Shown here: piece by piece, positions 11,401-25,600 of the stretch
Layout: each line of letters starts with the position of its first letter
Numbering within the stretch: position 1 is the first letter of the stretch
Source of the DNA: Sipunculus nudus
Taxonomy: Eukaryota; Annelida; Sipuncula; Golfingiida; Sipunculidae
Reading direction: 5' to 3'
DNA: 64,000 nt
Assembly: GCA_026874595.1 (NCBI GenBank)
Contig: CM049321.1
Span: 8,550,979 to 8,614,978 of the forward strand
Notes under the pieces: model-generated
Told to the model about the DNA's origin: nothing
What the model saw: only the letters and a program-made list of their open reading frames with translations
Databases searched by the model: none
Translations under genes and position numbers: made by a program

Positions 11401-14400
11401 CCTCCTGAAAACATTAGTCTTTGTGTTAGCCATGAATGGTCAGAGCCTGTTAATTATATTTAGAGTGGTGGTGGTTCCTCCTGAAAACATTAGTCTTTGT
11501 GTCAGCCATGAATAGTCAGAGCCTGTTAATTACATATTTAGAGTGGTGGTGGTTCCTCCTGAAAACTGTCTGTGCCAGCCATGAATGGTCAGAGCCTGTT
11601 AATTATATTTAGAGTTGTGGTGGTTCCTCCAGAAAACAGTGTCTGTGCCAGCCATGAATGGTCAGAGCCTGTTAATTATATTTAGAGTGGTGGTGGTTCC
11701 TCCTGAAAACATTAGTGTCTGTGCCAGCCATGAATAGTCAGAGCTTGTTAATTATATTTAGAGTGGTGGTGGTTCCTCCTGAAAACATTTGTGTCTGTGC
11801 CAGCCATGAATGGTCAGAGCCTGTTAATTATATTTAGAGTGGTGGTGGTTCCTCCTGAAAACAGTGTCTGTGCCAACCATGAATGGTCAGAGCCTTTTAA
11901 TTATATTTAGAGTGGTGGTGGTTCCTCCTGAAAACAGTCTTTGTGTTAGCCATGAATGGTCAGAGCCTGTTAATTATATTTAGAGTGGTGGTGGTTCCTC
12001 CTGAAAACAGTGTCTGTGTTAGCTATGAATGGTCAGAGCCTGTTAATTATACTTAGTGTTGGTGGTTCCTCCAGAAAACAGTGTCTGTGCCAGCCATGAA
12101 TGGTCAGAGCCTGTTAATTATATTTAGAGTGGTGGTGGTTCCTCCAGAAAACAGTGTGTGCCAGCCATGAATGGTCAGAGCCTGTTAATTATATTGAGAG
12201 TGGTGGTGGTTCATCCTGAAAACAGTGTCTGTGCCAGCCATGAATGGTCAGAGCCTGTTAATTATATTTAGAGTGGTGATGGTTCCTCCTGAAAACATTA
12301 GTCTTTGTGTTAGCCATGAATGGTCAGAGCCTGTTAATTATATTCAGAGTGGTGATGGTTCCTCCTGAAAACATTAGTCTTTGTGTTAGCCATGAATGGT
12401 CAGAGCCTGTTAATTATATTTAGAGTGGTGGTGGTTCCTCCTGAAAACATAAGTGTCTGTGTTAGCCATGAATGGTCAGAGCCTGTTAATTATATTAAGA
12501 GTGGTGGTGGTTCCTCCTGAAAACATTAGTCTGTGTTAGCCATGAATGGTCAGAGTCTGTTTATTATATTTAGAGTGGTGGTGGTTCCTCCTGAAAACAT
12601 TAGTGTCTGTGTTAGCCATGAATGGTCAGAGCCTGTTAATATTTAGAGTGGTGGTGGTTCCTCCAGAAAACAGTGTGTGCCAGCCATGAATGGTCAGAGC
12701 CTGTTAATTATATTTAGAGTGGTGGTGGTTCCTCCTGAAAACATTCGTGTCTGTGCCAGCCATGAATGGTCAGAGCCTGTTAATTATATTTAGAGTGGTG
12801 GTGGTTCCTCCAGAAAACAGTGTCTGTGCCAGCCATGAATGGTCAGAGCCTGTTAATTATATTTAGAGTGGTGGTGGTTCCTCCTGAAAACATAAGTGTC
12901 TGTGCCAGCCGTGAATGGTAAGAGCCTGTTAATTATATTTAGAGTGGTTGTGGTTCCTCCTGAAATCAGTGTCTGTGCCAGCCATGAATAGTCAGAGCTT
13001 GTTAATTATATTTAGAGTGGTGGTGGTTCCTCCTGAAAACATTTGTGTCTGTGCCAGCCATGAATGGTCAGAGCCTGTTAATTATATTTAGAGTGGTGGT
13101 GGTTCCTCCTGAAAACAGTGTCTGTGCCAGCCATGAATGGTCAGAGCCTTTTAATTATATTTAGAGTGGTGGTGGTTCCTCCTGAAAACAGTCTTTGTGT
13201 TAGCCATGAATGGTCAGAGCCTGTTAATTATATTTAGAGTGGTGGTGGTTCCTCCTGAAAACAGTGTCTGTGTTAGCTATGAATGGTCAGAGCCTGTTAA
13301 TTATACTTAGTGTTGGTGGTTCCTCCAGAAAACAGTGTCTGTGCCAGCCATGAATGGTCCAGAGCCTGTTAATTATATTGAGAGTGGTGGTGGTTCCTCC
13401 AGAAAACAGTGTGTGCCAGCCATGAATGGTCAGAGCCTGTTAATTATATTGAGAGTGGTGGTGGTTCCTCCTGAAAACAGTGTCTGTGCCAGCCATGAAT
13501 GGTCAGAGCCTGTTAATTATATTTAGAGTGGTGATGGTTCCTCCTGAAAACATTAGTCTTTGTGTTAGCCATGAATGGTCAGAGCCTGTTAATTATATTC
13601 AGAGTGGTGATGGTTCCTCCTGAAAACATTAGTCTTTGTGTTAGCCATGAATGGTCAGAGCCTGTTAATTATATTTAGAGTGGTGGTGGTTCCTCCTGAA
13701 AACATAAGTGTCTGTGTTAGCCATGAATGGTCAGAGCCTGTTAATTATATTAAGAGTGGTGGTGGTTCCTCCTGAAAACATTAGTCTTTGTGTTAGCCAT
13801 GAATGGTCAGAGCCTGTTTATTATATTTAGAGTGGTGGTGGTTCCTCCTGAAAACATTAGTGTCTGTGTTAGCCATGAATGGTCAGAGCCTGTTAATATT
13901 TAGAGTGGTGGTGGTTCCTCCTGAAAACATTAGTGTTTGTGTCAGCCATGAATGGTCAGAGCCTGTTAATTATATTTAGAGTGGTGGTGGTTCCTCCTGA
14001 AAACAGTGTCTGTGCCAGCCATGAATGGTCAGAGCCTGTTAATTATATTTAGAGTGGTGGTGGTTCCTCCTGAAAACATAAGTGTCTGTGCCAGCCGTGA
14101 ATGGTAAGAGCCTGTTAATTATATTTAGAGTGGTGGTGGTTCCTCCTGAAAACAGTGTCTGTGTTAGCCATGAATGGACATAGCCTGTTAATATCTAGAG
14201 TGGTGGTGGTTCCTCCTGAAAACACAAGTGTCTGTGCCAGCCGTGAATGGTAAGAGCCTGTTAATTATATTTAGAGTGGTTGTGGTTCCTCCTGAAATCA
14301 GTGTGTGCCAGCCATGAATAGTCAGAGCTTGTTAATTATATTTAGAGTGGTGGTGGTTCCTCCTGAAAACATTAGTGTCTGTGCCAGCCATGAATGGTCA

Positions 14401-15060
14401 GAGCCTGTTAATTATATTTAGAGTGGTGGTGGTTCCTCCTGAAAACAGTGTCTGTGCCAGCCATGAATGGTCAGAGCCTGTTAATTATATTTAGAGTGGT
14501 GGTGGTTCCTCCTGAAAACATTTGTGTCTGTGCCAGCCATGAATGGTCAGAGCCTGTTAATTATATTTAGAGTGGTGGTGGTTCCTCCTGAAAACATTAG
14601 TCTTTGTGTTAGCCATGAATGGTCAGAGACTGCTAATTATATTTAGAGTGGTGGTGGTTCCTCCTGAAAACAGTCTGTGTTAGCCATGAATGGTCAGAGC
14701 CTGTTAATTATATTTAGAGTGGTGGTGGTTCCTCCTGAAAACATTAGTCTTTGTGTTAGCCATGAATGGTCAGAGCCTGTTAATTATATTTAGAGTGGTG
14801 GTGGTTCCTCCTGAAAACATTAGTCTTTGTGTCAGCCATGAATAGTCAGAGCCTGTTAATTACATATTTAGAGTGGTGGTGGTTCCTCCTGAAAACTGTC
14901 TGTGCCAGCCATGAATGGTCAGAGCCTGTTAATTATATTTAGAGTTGTGGTGGTTCCTCCAGAAAACAGTGTCTGTGCCAGCCATGAATGGTCAGAGCCT
15001 GTTAATTATATTTAGAGTGGTGGTGGTTCCTCCTGAAAACATTAGTGTCTGTGCCAGCCA
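8402..15060 (+). repeat. Higher-order repeat, two copies of about 3.33 kb
   Basis: Text from about 8402 recurs from about 11731 and runs to about 15060 at an offset of 3328-3330. Anchors are TATACTTAGTGTTGG (8718 and 12047; 9972 and 13301) and GAATGGACATAGCC (near 10840 and 14170). Each copy contains a nested duplication of about 1254 bp (8718 to 9972). The copies differ by single-base indels such as an extra C near 13349, so they are young but not identical. Confidence 0.88.
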
Positions 15061-18000
15061 TGAATGGTCAGAGCCTGTTAATTATATTTAGAGTTGTGGT
15101 GGTTCCTCCTGAAAACATTAGTCTTTGTGTTAGCCATGAATGGTCAGAGCCTGTTAATTATATTAAGAGTGGTGGTGGTTCCTCCTGAAAACTGTCTGTG
15201 CCAGCCATGAATGGTCAGAGCCTGTTAATTATATTTAGAGTGGTGGTGGTTCCTCCAGAAAACAGTGTCTGTGCCAGCCATGAATGGTCAGAGCCTGTTA
15301 ATTATATTTAGAGTGGTGGTGGTTCCTCCTGAAAACAGTGTCTGTGCCAGCAATGAATGGTCAGAGCCTGTTAATTATATTTAGAGTGGTGGTGGTTCCT
15401 CCAGAAAACAGTGTCTGTGCCAGCCATGAATGGTCAGAGCCTGTTAATTATATTTAGAGTGGTGGTGGTTCCTCCTGAAAACAGTGCCTGTGCCAGCCAT
15501 GAATGGTCAGTCTGTTAATTATATTTAGAGTGGTTGTGGTTCCTCCTGAAATCAGTGTCTGTGCCAGCCATGAATAGTCAGAGCTCGTTAATTATATTAA
15601 GAGTGGTGGTGGTTCCTCCTGAAAGCATTAGTGTCTGTGCCAGCCATGAATGGTCAGAGCCTGTTAATTATATTTAGAGTGGTGGTGGTTCCTCCTGAAA
15701 ACATAAGTGTCTGTGCCAGCCGTGAATGGTAAGAGCCTGTTAATTATATTTAGAGTGGTTGTGGTTCCTCCTGAAATCAGTGTCTGTGCCAGCCATGAAT
15801 AGTCAGAGCTTGTTAATTATATTTAGAGTGGTGGTGGTTCCTCCTGAAAACATTAGTCTTTGTGTTAGCCATGAATGGTCAGAGCCTGTTAATTTTATTT
15901 AGAGTGGTGGTGGTTCCTCCTGAAAACATTAGTCTTTGTGTTAGCCATGAATGGTCAGAGCCTGTTAATTATATTTAGAGTGGTGGTCGTTCCTCCTGAA
16001 AACATTAGTGTTTGTGTCAGCCATGAATGGTCAGAGCCTGTTAATTATATTTAGAGTGGTGGTGGTTCCTCCTGAAAACAGTGTCTGTGCCAGCCATGAA
16101 TGGTCAGAGCCTGTTAATTATATTTAGAGTGGTGGTGGTTCCTCCTGAAAACATTAGTCTTTGTGTTAGCCATGAATGGTCAGAGTCTGTTAATTATATT
16201 TAGAGTGGTGGTGGTTCCTCCTGAAAACAGTGTGTGCCAGCCATGAATGGTCAGAGCCTGTTAATTATATTTAGAGTGGTGGTGGTTCCTCCTGAAAACA
16301 GTGTCTGTACCAGCCATGAATGGTCAGAGCCTGATAATTATATTTAGAGTGGTGGTGGTTCCTCCTGAAAACTGTCTGTGACAGCCATGAATGGTCAGAG
16401 CCTGTTAATTATATTTAGAGTGGTGGTGGTTCCTCCTGAAAACATTAGTGTCTGTGTTAGCCATGAAGGGTCAGAGCCTGTTAATTATATTTAGAGTGGT
16501 GGTGGTTCCTCCTGAAAACATTAGTCTTTGTGTTAGCCATGAATGGTCAGAGCCTGTTAATTATATTTAGAGTGGTGGTGGTTCCTCCTGAAAATATTAG
16601 TCTTTGTGTTAGCCATGAATGGTCAGAGCCTGTTAATTATTTTAAGAGTGTTTGTGGTTCCTCCTGAAAACAGTGTCTGTGTTAGCCATGAATGGTCAGA
16701 GCCTGTTAATTATATTTAGAGTGGTGGTGGTTCCTCCTGAAAACATTAGTCTTTGTGTTAGCCATGAATGGTCAGAGACTGCTAATTATATTTAGAGTGG
16801 TGGTGGTTCCTCCTGAAAACAGTCTGTGTTAGCCATGAATGGTCAGAGCCTGTTAATTATATTTAGAGTGGTGGTGGTTCCTCCTGAAAACATTAGTCTT
16901 TGTGTTAGCCATGAATGGTCAGAGCCTGTTAATTATATTTAGAGTGGTGGTGGTTCCTCCTGAAAACATTAGTCTTTGTGTCAGCCATGAATGGTCAGAG
17001 CCTGTTAATTATATATTTAGAGTGGTGGTGGTTCCTCCTGAAAACTGTCTGTGCCAGCCATGAATGGTCAGAGCCTGTTAATTATATTTAGAGTGGTGGT
17101 GGTTCCTCCAGAAAACAGTGTCTGTTCCAGCCATGAATGGTCAGAGCCTGTTAATTATATTTAGAGTGGTGGTGGTTCCTCCTGAAAACATTAGTGTCTG
17201 TGCCAGCCATGAATGGTCAGAGCCTGTTAATTATATTTAGAGTGGTGGTGGTTCCTCCTGAAAACATTAGTCTTTGTGTTAGCCATGAATGGTCAGAGCC
17301 TGTTAATTATATTAAGAGTGGTGGTGGTTCCTCCTGAAAACTGTCTGTGCCAGCCATGAATGGTCAGAGCCTGTTAATTATATTTAGAGTGGTGGTGGTT
17401 CCTCCAGAAAACAGTGTGTGCCAGCCATGAATGGTCAGAGCCTGTTAATTATATTTAGAGTGGTGGTGGTTCCTCCTGAAAACATTCGTGTCTGTGCCAG
17501 CCATGAATGGTCAGAGCCTGTTAATTATATTTAGAGTGGTGGTGGTTCCTCCTGAAAACATTAGTCTTTGTGTTAGCCATGAATGGTCAGAGCCTGTTAA
17601 TTATACTTAGAGTGTTGGTGGTTCCTCCAGAAAACAGTGTCTGTGCCAGCCATGAATGGTCAGAGCCTGTTAATTATATTTAGAGTGGTGGTGGTTCCTC
17701 CTGAAAACATAAGTGTCTGTGCCAGCCGTGAATGGTAAGAGCCTGTTAATTATATTTAGAGTGGTTGTGGTTCCTCCTGAAATCAGTGTCTGTGCCAGCC
17801 ATGAATAGTCAGAGCTTGTTAATTATATTTAGAGTGGTGGTGGTTCCTCCTGAAAACATTTGTGTCTGTGCCAGCCAAGAATGGTCAGAGCCTGTTAATT
17901 ATATTTAGAGTGGTGGTGGTTCCTCCTGAAAACAGTGTCTGTGCCAGCCATGAATGGTCAGAGCCTTTTAATTATATTTAGAGTGGTGGTGGTTCCTCCT

Positions 18001-21000
18001 GAAAACAGTCTTTGTGTTAGCCATGAATGGTCAGAGCCTGTTAATTATATTTAGAGTGGTGGTGGTTCCTCCTGAAAACAGTGTCTGTGTTAGCTATGAA
18101 TGGTCAGAGCCTGTTAATTATACTTAGTGTTGGTGGTTCCTCCAGAAAACAGTGTCTGTGCCAGCCATGAATGGTCAGAGCCTGTTAATTATATTTAGAG
18201 TGGTGGTGGTTCCTCCAGAAAACAGTGTGTGCCAGCCATGAATGGTCAGAGCCTGTTAATTATATTGAGAGTGGTGGTGGTTCCTCCTGAAAACAGTGTC
18301 TGTGCCAGCCATGAATGGTCAGAGCCTGTTAATTATATTTAGAGTGGTGATGGTTCCTCCTGAAAACATTAGTCTTTGTGTTAGCCATGAATGGTCAGAG
18401 CCTGTTAATTATATTCAGAGTGGTGATGGTTCCTCCTGAAAACATTAGTCTTTGTGTTAGCCATGAATGGTCAGAGCCTGTTAATTATATTTAGAGTGGT
18501 GGTGGTTCCTCCTGAAAACATAAGTGTCTGTGTTAGCCATGAATGGTCAGAGCCTGTTAATTATATTAAGAGTGGTGGTGGTTCCTCCTGAAAACATTAG
18601 TCTTTGTGTTAGCCATGAATGGTCAGAGCCTGTTTATTATATTTAGAGTGGTGGTGGTTCCTCCTGAAAACATTAGTGTCTGTGTTAGCCATGAATGGTC
18701 AGAGCCTGTTAATATTTAGAGTGGTGGTGGTTCCTCCTGAAAACATTAGTCTGTGTTAGCCATGAATGGTCAGAGCTTGTTAATTATACTTAGAGTGTTG
18801 GTGGTTCATCCAGAAAACAGTGTCTGTGCCAGCCATGAATGGTCAGAGCCTGTTAATTATATTTAGAGTGGTGGTGGTTCCTCCTGAAAACATAAGTGTC
18901 TGTGCCAGCCGTGAATGGTAAGAGCCTGTTAATTATATTTAGAGTGGTGGTGGTTCCTCCTGAAAACAGTGTCTGTGTTAGCCATGAATGGACATAGCCT
19001 GGTAATATCTAGAGTGGTGGTGGTTCCTCCTGAAAACATTAGTCTTTGTGTTAGCCATGAATGGTCAGAGCCTGTTTATTACATTTAGAGTGGTGGTGGT
19101 TCCTCCTGAAAACATTAGTGTCTGTGTTAGCCATGAATGGTCAGAGCCTGTTAATATTTAGAGTGGTGGTGGTTCCTCCTGAAAACATTAGTCTGTGTTA
19201 GCCATGAATGGTCAGAGCTTGTTAATTATACTTAGAGTGTTGGTGGTTCATCCAGAAAACAGTGTCTGTGCCAGCCATGAATGGTCAGAGCCTGTTAATT
19301 ATATTTAGAGTGGTGGTGGTTCCTCCTGAAAACATAAGTGTCTGTGCCAGCCGTGAATGGTAAGAGCCTGTTAATTATATTTAGAGTGGTGGTGGTTCCT
19401 CCTGAAAACAGTGTCTGTGTTAGCCATGAATGGACATAGCCTGTTAATATCTAGAGTGGTGGTGGTTCCTCCTGAAAACACAAGTGTCTGTGCCAGCCGT
19501 GAATGGTAAGAGCCTGTTAATTATATTTAGAGTGGTTGTGGTTCCTCCTGAAATCAGTGTGTGCCAGCCATGAATAGTCAGAGCTTGTTAATTATATTTA
19601 GAGTGGTGGTGGTTCCTCCTGAAAACATTAGTGTCTGTGCCAGCCATGCATGGTCAGAGCCTGTTAATTATATTTAGAGTGGTGGTGGTTCCTCCTGAAA
19701 ACAGTGTCTGTGCCAGCCATGAATGGTCAGAGCCTGTTAATTATATTTAGAGTGGTGGTGGTTCCTCCTGAAAACATTAGTCTTTGTGTTAGCCATGAAT
19801 GGTCAGAGACTGCTAATTATATTTAGAGTGGTGGTGGTTCCTCCTGAAAACAGTCTGTGTTAGCCATGAATGGTCAGAGCCTGTTAATTATATTTAGAGT
19901 GGTGGTGGTTCCTCCTGAAAACATTAGTCTTTGTGTTAGCCATGAATGGTCAGAGCCTGTTAATTATATTTAGAGTGGTGGTGGTTCCTCCTTAAAACAT
20001 TAGTCTTTGTGTCAGCCATGAATGGTCAGAGCCTGTTAATTACATATTTAGAGTGGTGGTGGTTCCTCCTGAAAACTGTCTGTGCCAGCCATGAATGGTC
20101 AGAGCCTGTTAATTATATTTAGAGTTGTGGTGGTTCCTCCAGAAAACAGTGTCTGTGCCAGCCATGAATGGTCAGAGCCTGTTAATTATATTTAGAGTGG
20201 TGGTGGTTCCTCCTGAAAACATTAGTGTCTGTGCCAGCCATGAATGGTCAGAGCCTGTTAATTATATTTAGAGTTGTGGTGGTTCCTCCTGAAAACATTA
20301 GTCTTTGTGTTAGCCATGAATGGTCAGAGCCTGTTAATTATATTAAGAGTGGTGGTGGTTCCTCCTGAAAACTGTCTGTGCCAGCCATGAATGGTCAGAG
20401 CCTGTTAATTATATTTAGAGTGGTGGTGGTTCCTCCAGAAAACAGTGTCTGTGCCAGCCATGAATGGTCAGAGCCTGTTAATTATATTTAGAGTGGTGGT
20501 GGTTCCTCCTGAAAACATTCGTGTCTGTGCCAGCCATGAATGGTCAGAGCCTGTTAATTATATTTAGAGTGGTGGTGGTTCCTCCTGAAAACATTAGTCT
20601 TTGTGTTAGCCATGAATGGTCGGAGCCTGTTAATTATACTTAGAGTGTTGGTGGTTCCTCCAGAAAACAGTGTCTGTGCCAGCCATGAATGGTCAGAGCC
20701 TGTTAATTATATTTAGAGTGGTGGTGGTTCCTCCTGAAAACATAAGTGTCTGTGCCAGCCGTGAATGGTAAGAGCCTGTTAATTATATTTAGAGTGGTTG
20801 TGGTTCCTCCTGAAATCAGTGTCTGTGCCAGCCATGAATAGTCAGAGCTTGTTAATTATATTTAGAGTGGTGGTGGTTCCTCCTGAAAACATTTGTGTCT
20901 GTGCCAGCCATGAATGGTCAGAGCCTGTTAATTATATTTAGAGTGGTGGTGGTTCCTCCTGAAAACAGTGTCTGTGCCAGCCATGAATGGTCAGAGCCTT

Positions 21001-22069
21001 TTAATTATATTTAGAGTGGTGGTGGTTCCTCCTGAAAACATTAGTCTTTGTGTTAGCCATGAATGGTCAGAGCCTGTTAATTATATTTAGAGTGGTGGTG
21101 GTTCCTCCTGAAAACATTAGTGTCTGTGTTAGCCATGAATGGTCAGAGCCTGTTAATTATACTTAGTGTTGGTGGTTCCTCCAGAAAACAGTGTCTGTGC
21201 CAGCCATGAATGGTCAGAGCCTGTTAATTATATTTAGAGTGGTGGTGGTTCCTCCAGAAAACAGTGTGTGCCAGCCATGAATGGTCAGAGCCTGTTAATT
21301 ATATTGAGAGTGGTGGTGGTTCCTCCTGAAAACAGTGTCTGTGCCAGCCATGAATGATCAGAGCCTGTTAATTATATTTAGAGTGGTGATGGTTCCTCCT
21401 GAAAACATTAGTCTTTGTGTTAGCCATGAATGGTCAGAGCCTGTTAATTATATTCAGAGTGGTGATGGTTCCTCCTGAAAACATTAGTCTTTGTGTTAGC
21501 CATGAATGGTCAGAGCCTGTTAATTATATTTAGAGTGGTGGTGGTTCCTCCTGAAAACATTAGTGTCTGTGTTAGCCATGAATGGTCAGAGCCTGTTAAT
21601 TATATTAAGAGTGGTGGTGGTTCCTCCTGAAAACATTAGTCTTTGTGTTAGCCATGAATGGTCAGAGCCTGTTAATTATATTTAGAGTGGTGGTGGTTCA
21701 TTCAGAAAACAGTGTCTGTGTTAGCCATGAATGGTCAGAGCCTGTTAATATTTAGAGTGGTGGTGGTTCCTCCTGAAAACATTAGTCTGTGTTAGCCATG
21801 AATGGTCAGAGCTTGTTAATTATACTTAGAGTGTTGGTGGTTCATCCAGAAAACAGTGTCTGTGCCAGCCATGAATGGTCAGAGCCTGTTAATTATATTT
21901 AGAGTGGTGGTGGTTCCTCCTGAAAACATAAGTGTCTGTGCCAGCCGTGAATGGTAAGAGCCTGTTAATTATATTTAGAGTGGTGGTGGTTCCTCCTGAA
22001 AACAGTGTCTGTGTTAGCCATGAATGGCCAGAGCCTGTTAATATCTAGAGTGGTGGTGGTTCCTCCTGA

Positions 22070-25000
22070 AAACATTAGTCTTTGTGTTAGCCATGAATGG
22101 TCAGAGCCTGTTAATTATATTTAGAGTGGTGGTGGTTCCTCCTGAAAACACAAGTGTCTGTGCCAGCCGTGAATGGTAAGAGCCTGTTAATTATATTTAG
22201 AGCCTGTTAATTATATTTAGAGTGGTTGTGGTTCCTCCTGAAATCAGTGTGTGCCAGCCATGAATAGTCAGAGCTTGTTAATTATATTTAGAGTGGTGGT
22301 GGTTCCTCCTGAAAACATTAGTGTCTGTGCCAGCCATGAATGGTCAGAGGCTGTTAATTATATTTAGAGTGGTGGTGGTTGCTCCTGAAAACAGTGTCTG
22401 TGCCAGCCATGAATGGTCAGAGCCTGTTAATTATATTTAGAGTGGTGGTGGTTCCTCCTGAAAACAGTCCTTGTGTTAGCCATGAATGGTCAGTCTGTTA
22501 ATTATATTTAGAGTGATGGTGGTTCATCCTGAAAACATTCGTGTCTGTGCCAGCCATGAATGGTGAGAGCCTGTTAATTATATTTAGAGTGGTGGTGGTT
22601 CCTCCTGAAAACATTAGTCTTTGTGTTAGCCATGAATGGTCAGAGCCTGTTAATTATAATTAGTGTTGGTGGTTCCTCCAGAAAACAGTGTCTGTGCCAG
22701 CCATGAATGGTCAGAGCCTGTTAATTATATTTAGAGTGGTGGTGGTTCCTCCAGAAAACAGTGTCTGTGCCAGCCATGAATGGTCAGAGCCTGTTAATTA
22801 TATTGAGAGTGGTGGTGGTTCCTCCTGAAAACAGTGTCTGTGCCAGCCATGAATGGTCAGAGCCTGTTAATTATATTTAGAGTGGTGATGGTTCCTCCTG
22901 AAAACATTAGTCTTCGTGTTAGCCATGAATGGTCAGAGCCTGATAATTATATTCAGAGTGGTGATGGTTCCTCCTGAAAACATTAGTCTTTGTGTTAGCC
23001 ATGAATGGTCAGAGCCTGTTAATTATATTTAGAGTGGTGGTGGTTCCTCCTGAAAACATTAGTGTCTGTGTTAGCCATGAATGGTCAGAGCCTGTTAATT
23101 ATATTAAGAGTGGTGGTGGTTCCTCCTGAAAACATTAGTCTTTGTGTTAGCCATGAATGGTCAGAGCCTGTTAATTATATTTAGAGTGGTGGTGGTTCCT
23201 CCTGAAAACATTAGTCTGTGTTAGCCATGAATGGTCAGAGCTTGTTAATTATACTTAGAGTGTTGGTGGTTCATCCAGAAAACAGTGTCTGTGCCAGCCA
23301 TGAATGGTCAGAGCCTGTTAATTATATTTAGAGTGGTGGTGGTTCCTCCTGAAAACATAAGTGTCTGTGCCAGCCGTGAATGGTAAGAGCCTGTTAATTA
23401 TATTTAGAGTGGTGGTGGTTCCTCCTGAAAACAGTGTCTGTGTTAGCCATGAATGGCCAGAGCCTGTTAATATCTAGAGTGGTGGTGGTTCCTCCTGAAA
23501 ACATTAGTCTTTGTGTTAGCCATGAATGGTCAGAGCCTGTTAATTATATTTAGAGTGGTGGTGGTTCCTCCTGAAAACACAAGTGTCTGTGCCAGCCGTG
23601 AATGGTAAGAGCCTGTTAATTATATTTAGAGCCTGTTAATTATATTTAGAGTGGTTGTGGTTCCTCCTGAAATCAGTGTGTGCCAGCCATGAATAGTCAG
23701 AGCTTGTTAATTATATTTAGAGTGGTGGTGGTTCCTCCTGAAAACATTAGTGTCTGTGCCAGCCATGAATGGTCAGAGGCTGTTAATTATATTTAGAGTG
23801 GTGGTGGTTGCTCCTGAAAACAGTGTCTGTGCCAGCCATGAATGGTCAGAGCCTGTTAATTATATTTAGAGTGGTGGTGGTTCCTCCTGAAAACAGTCCT
23901 TGTGTTAGCCATGAATGGTCAGTCTGTTAATTATATTTAGAGTGATGGTGGTTCATCCTGAAAACATTCGTGTCTGTGCCAGCCATGAATGGTGAGAGCC
24001 TGTTAATTATATTTAGAGTGGTGGTGGTTCCTCCTGAAAACATTAGTCTTTGTGTTAGCCATGAATGGTCAGAGCCTGTTAATTATAATTAGTGTTGGTG
24101 GTTCCTCCAGAAAACAGTGTCTGTGCCAGCCATGAATGGTCAGAGCCTGTTAATTATATTTAGAGTGGTGGTGGTTCCTCCAGAAAACAGTGTCTGTGCC
24201 AGCCATGAATGGTCAGAGCCTGTTAATTATATTGAGAGTGGTGGTGGTTCCTCCTGAAAACAGTGTCTGTGCCAGCCATGAATGGTCAGAGCCTGTTAAT
24301 TATATTTAGAGTGGTGATGGTTCCTCCTGAAAACATTAGTCTTCGTGTTAGCCATGAATGGTCAGAGCCTGATAATTATATTCAGAGTGGTGATGGTTCC
24401 TCCTGAAAACATTAGTCTTTGTGTTAGCCATGAATGGTCAGAGCCTGTTAATTATATTTAGAGTGGTGGTGGTTCCTCCTGAAAACATTAGTGTCTGTGT
24501 TAGCCATGAATGGTCAGAGCCTGTTAATTATATTAAGAGTGGTGGTGGTTCCTCCTGAAAACATTAGTCTTTGTGTTAGCCATGAATGGTCAGAGCCTGT
24601 TAATTATATTTAGAGTGGTGGTGGTTCCTCCTGAAAACATTAGTCTTTGTGTTAGCCATGAATGGTCAGAGCCTGTTAATTATATTTAGAGTGGCGGTGG
24701 TTCCTCCTGAAAACACAAGTGTCTGTGCCAGCCGTGAATGGTAAGAGCCTGTTAATTATTTTTAGAGTGGTTGTGGTTCCTCCTGAAATCAGTGTGTGCC
24801 AGCCATGAATAGTCAGAGCTTGTTAATTATATTTAGAGTGGTTGTGGTTCCTCCTGAAAACATTAGTGTCTGTGCCAGCCATGAATGGTCAGAGCCTGTT
24901 AATTATATTCAGAGTGGTGGTGGTTCCTCCTGAAAACAGTGTCTGTGCCAGCCATGAATGGTCAGAGCCTGTTAATTATATTTAGAGTGGTTGTGGTTCC

Positions 25001-25600
25001 TCCTGAAAACAGTCCTTGTGTTAGCCATGAATGGTCAGTCTGTTAATTATATTTAGAGTGATGGTGGTTCATCCTGAAAACATTCGTGTCTGTGCCAGCC
25101 ATGAATGGTGAGAGCCTGTTAATTATATTTAGAGTGGTGGTGGTTCCTCCTGAAAACATTAGTCTTTGTGTTAGCCATGAATGGTCAGAGCCTGTTAATT
25201 ATAATTAGTGTTGGTGGTTCCTCCAGAAAACAGTGTCTGTGCCAGCCATGAATGGTCAGAGCCTGTTAATTATATTTAGAGTGGTGGTGGTTCCTCCAGA
25301 AAACAGTGTCTGTGCCAGCCATGAATGGTCAGAGCCTGTTAATTATATTGAGAGTGGTGGTGGTTCCTCCTGAAAACAGTGTCTGTGCCAGCCATGAATG
25401 GTCAGAGCCTGTTAATTATATTTAGAGTGGTGATGGTTCCTCCTGAAAACATTAGTCTTCGTGTTAGCCATGAATGGTCAGAGCCTGTTAATTATATTCA
25501 GAGTGGTGATGGTTCCTCCTGAAAACATTAGTCTTTGTGTTAGCCATGAATGGTCAGAGCCTGTTAATTATATTTAGAGTGGTGGTGGTTCCTCCTGAAA
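22070..25600 (+). repeat. Higher-order repeat, 1429-bp period, last copy shortened
   Basis: Blocks at 22201, 22531 and 22911 recur 1429 bp downstream. A third copy follows at about 1116 bp, having lost about four units. A 20-bp partial unit (AGCCTGTTAATTATATTTAG repeated back to back near 22190-22220 and 23619-23650) marks the first two copies and records a recombination junction inside the unit. A private variant CTTCGTGTTAGCC is shared by all three. Confidence 0.85.
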
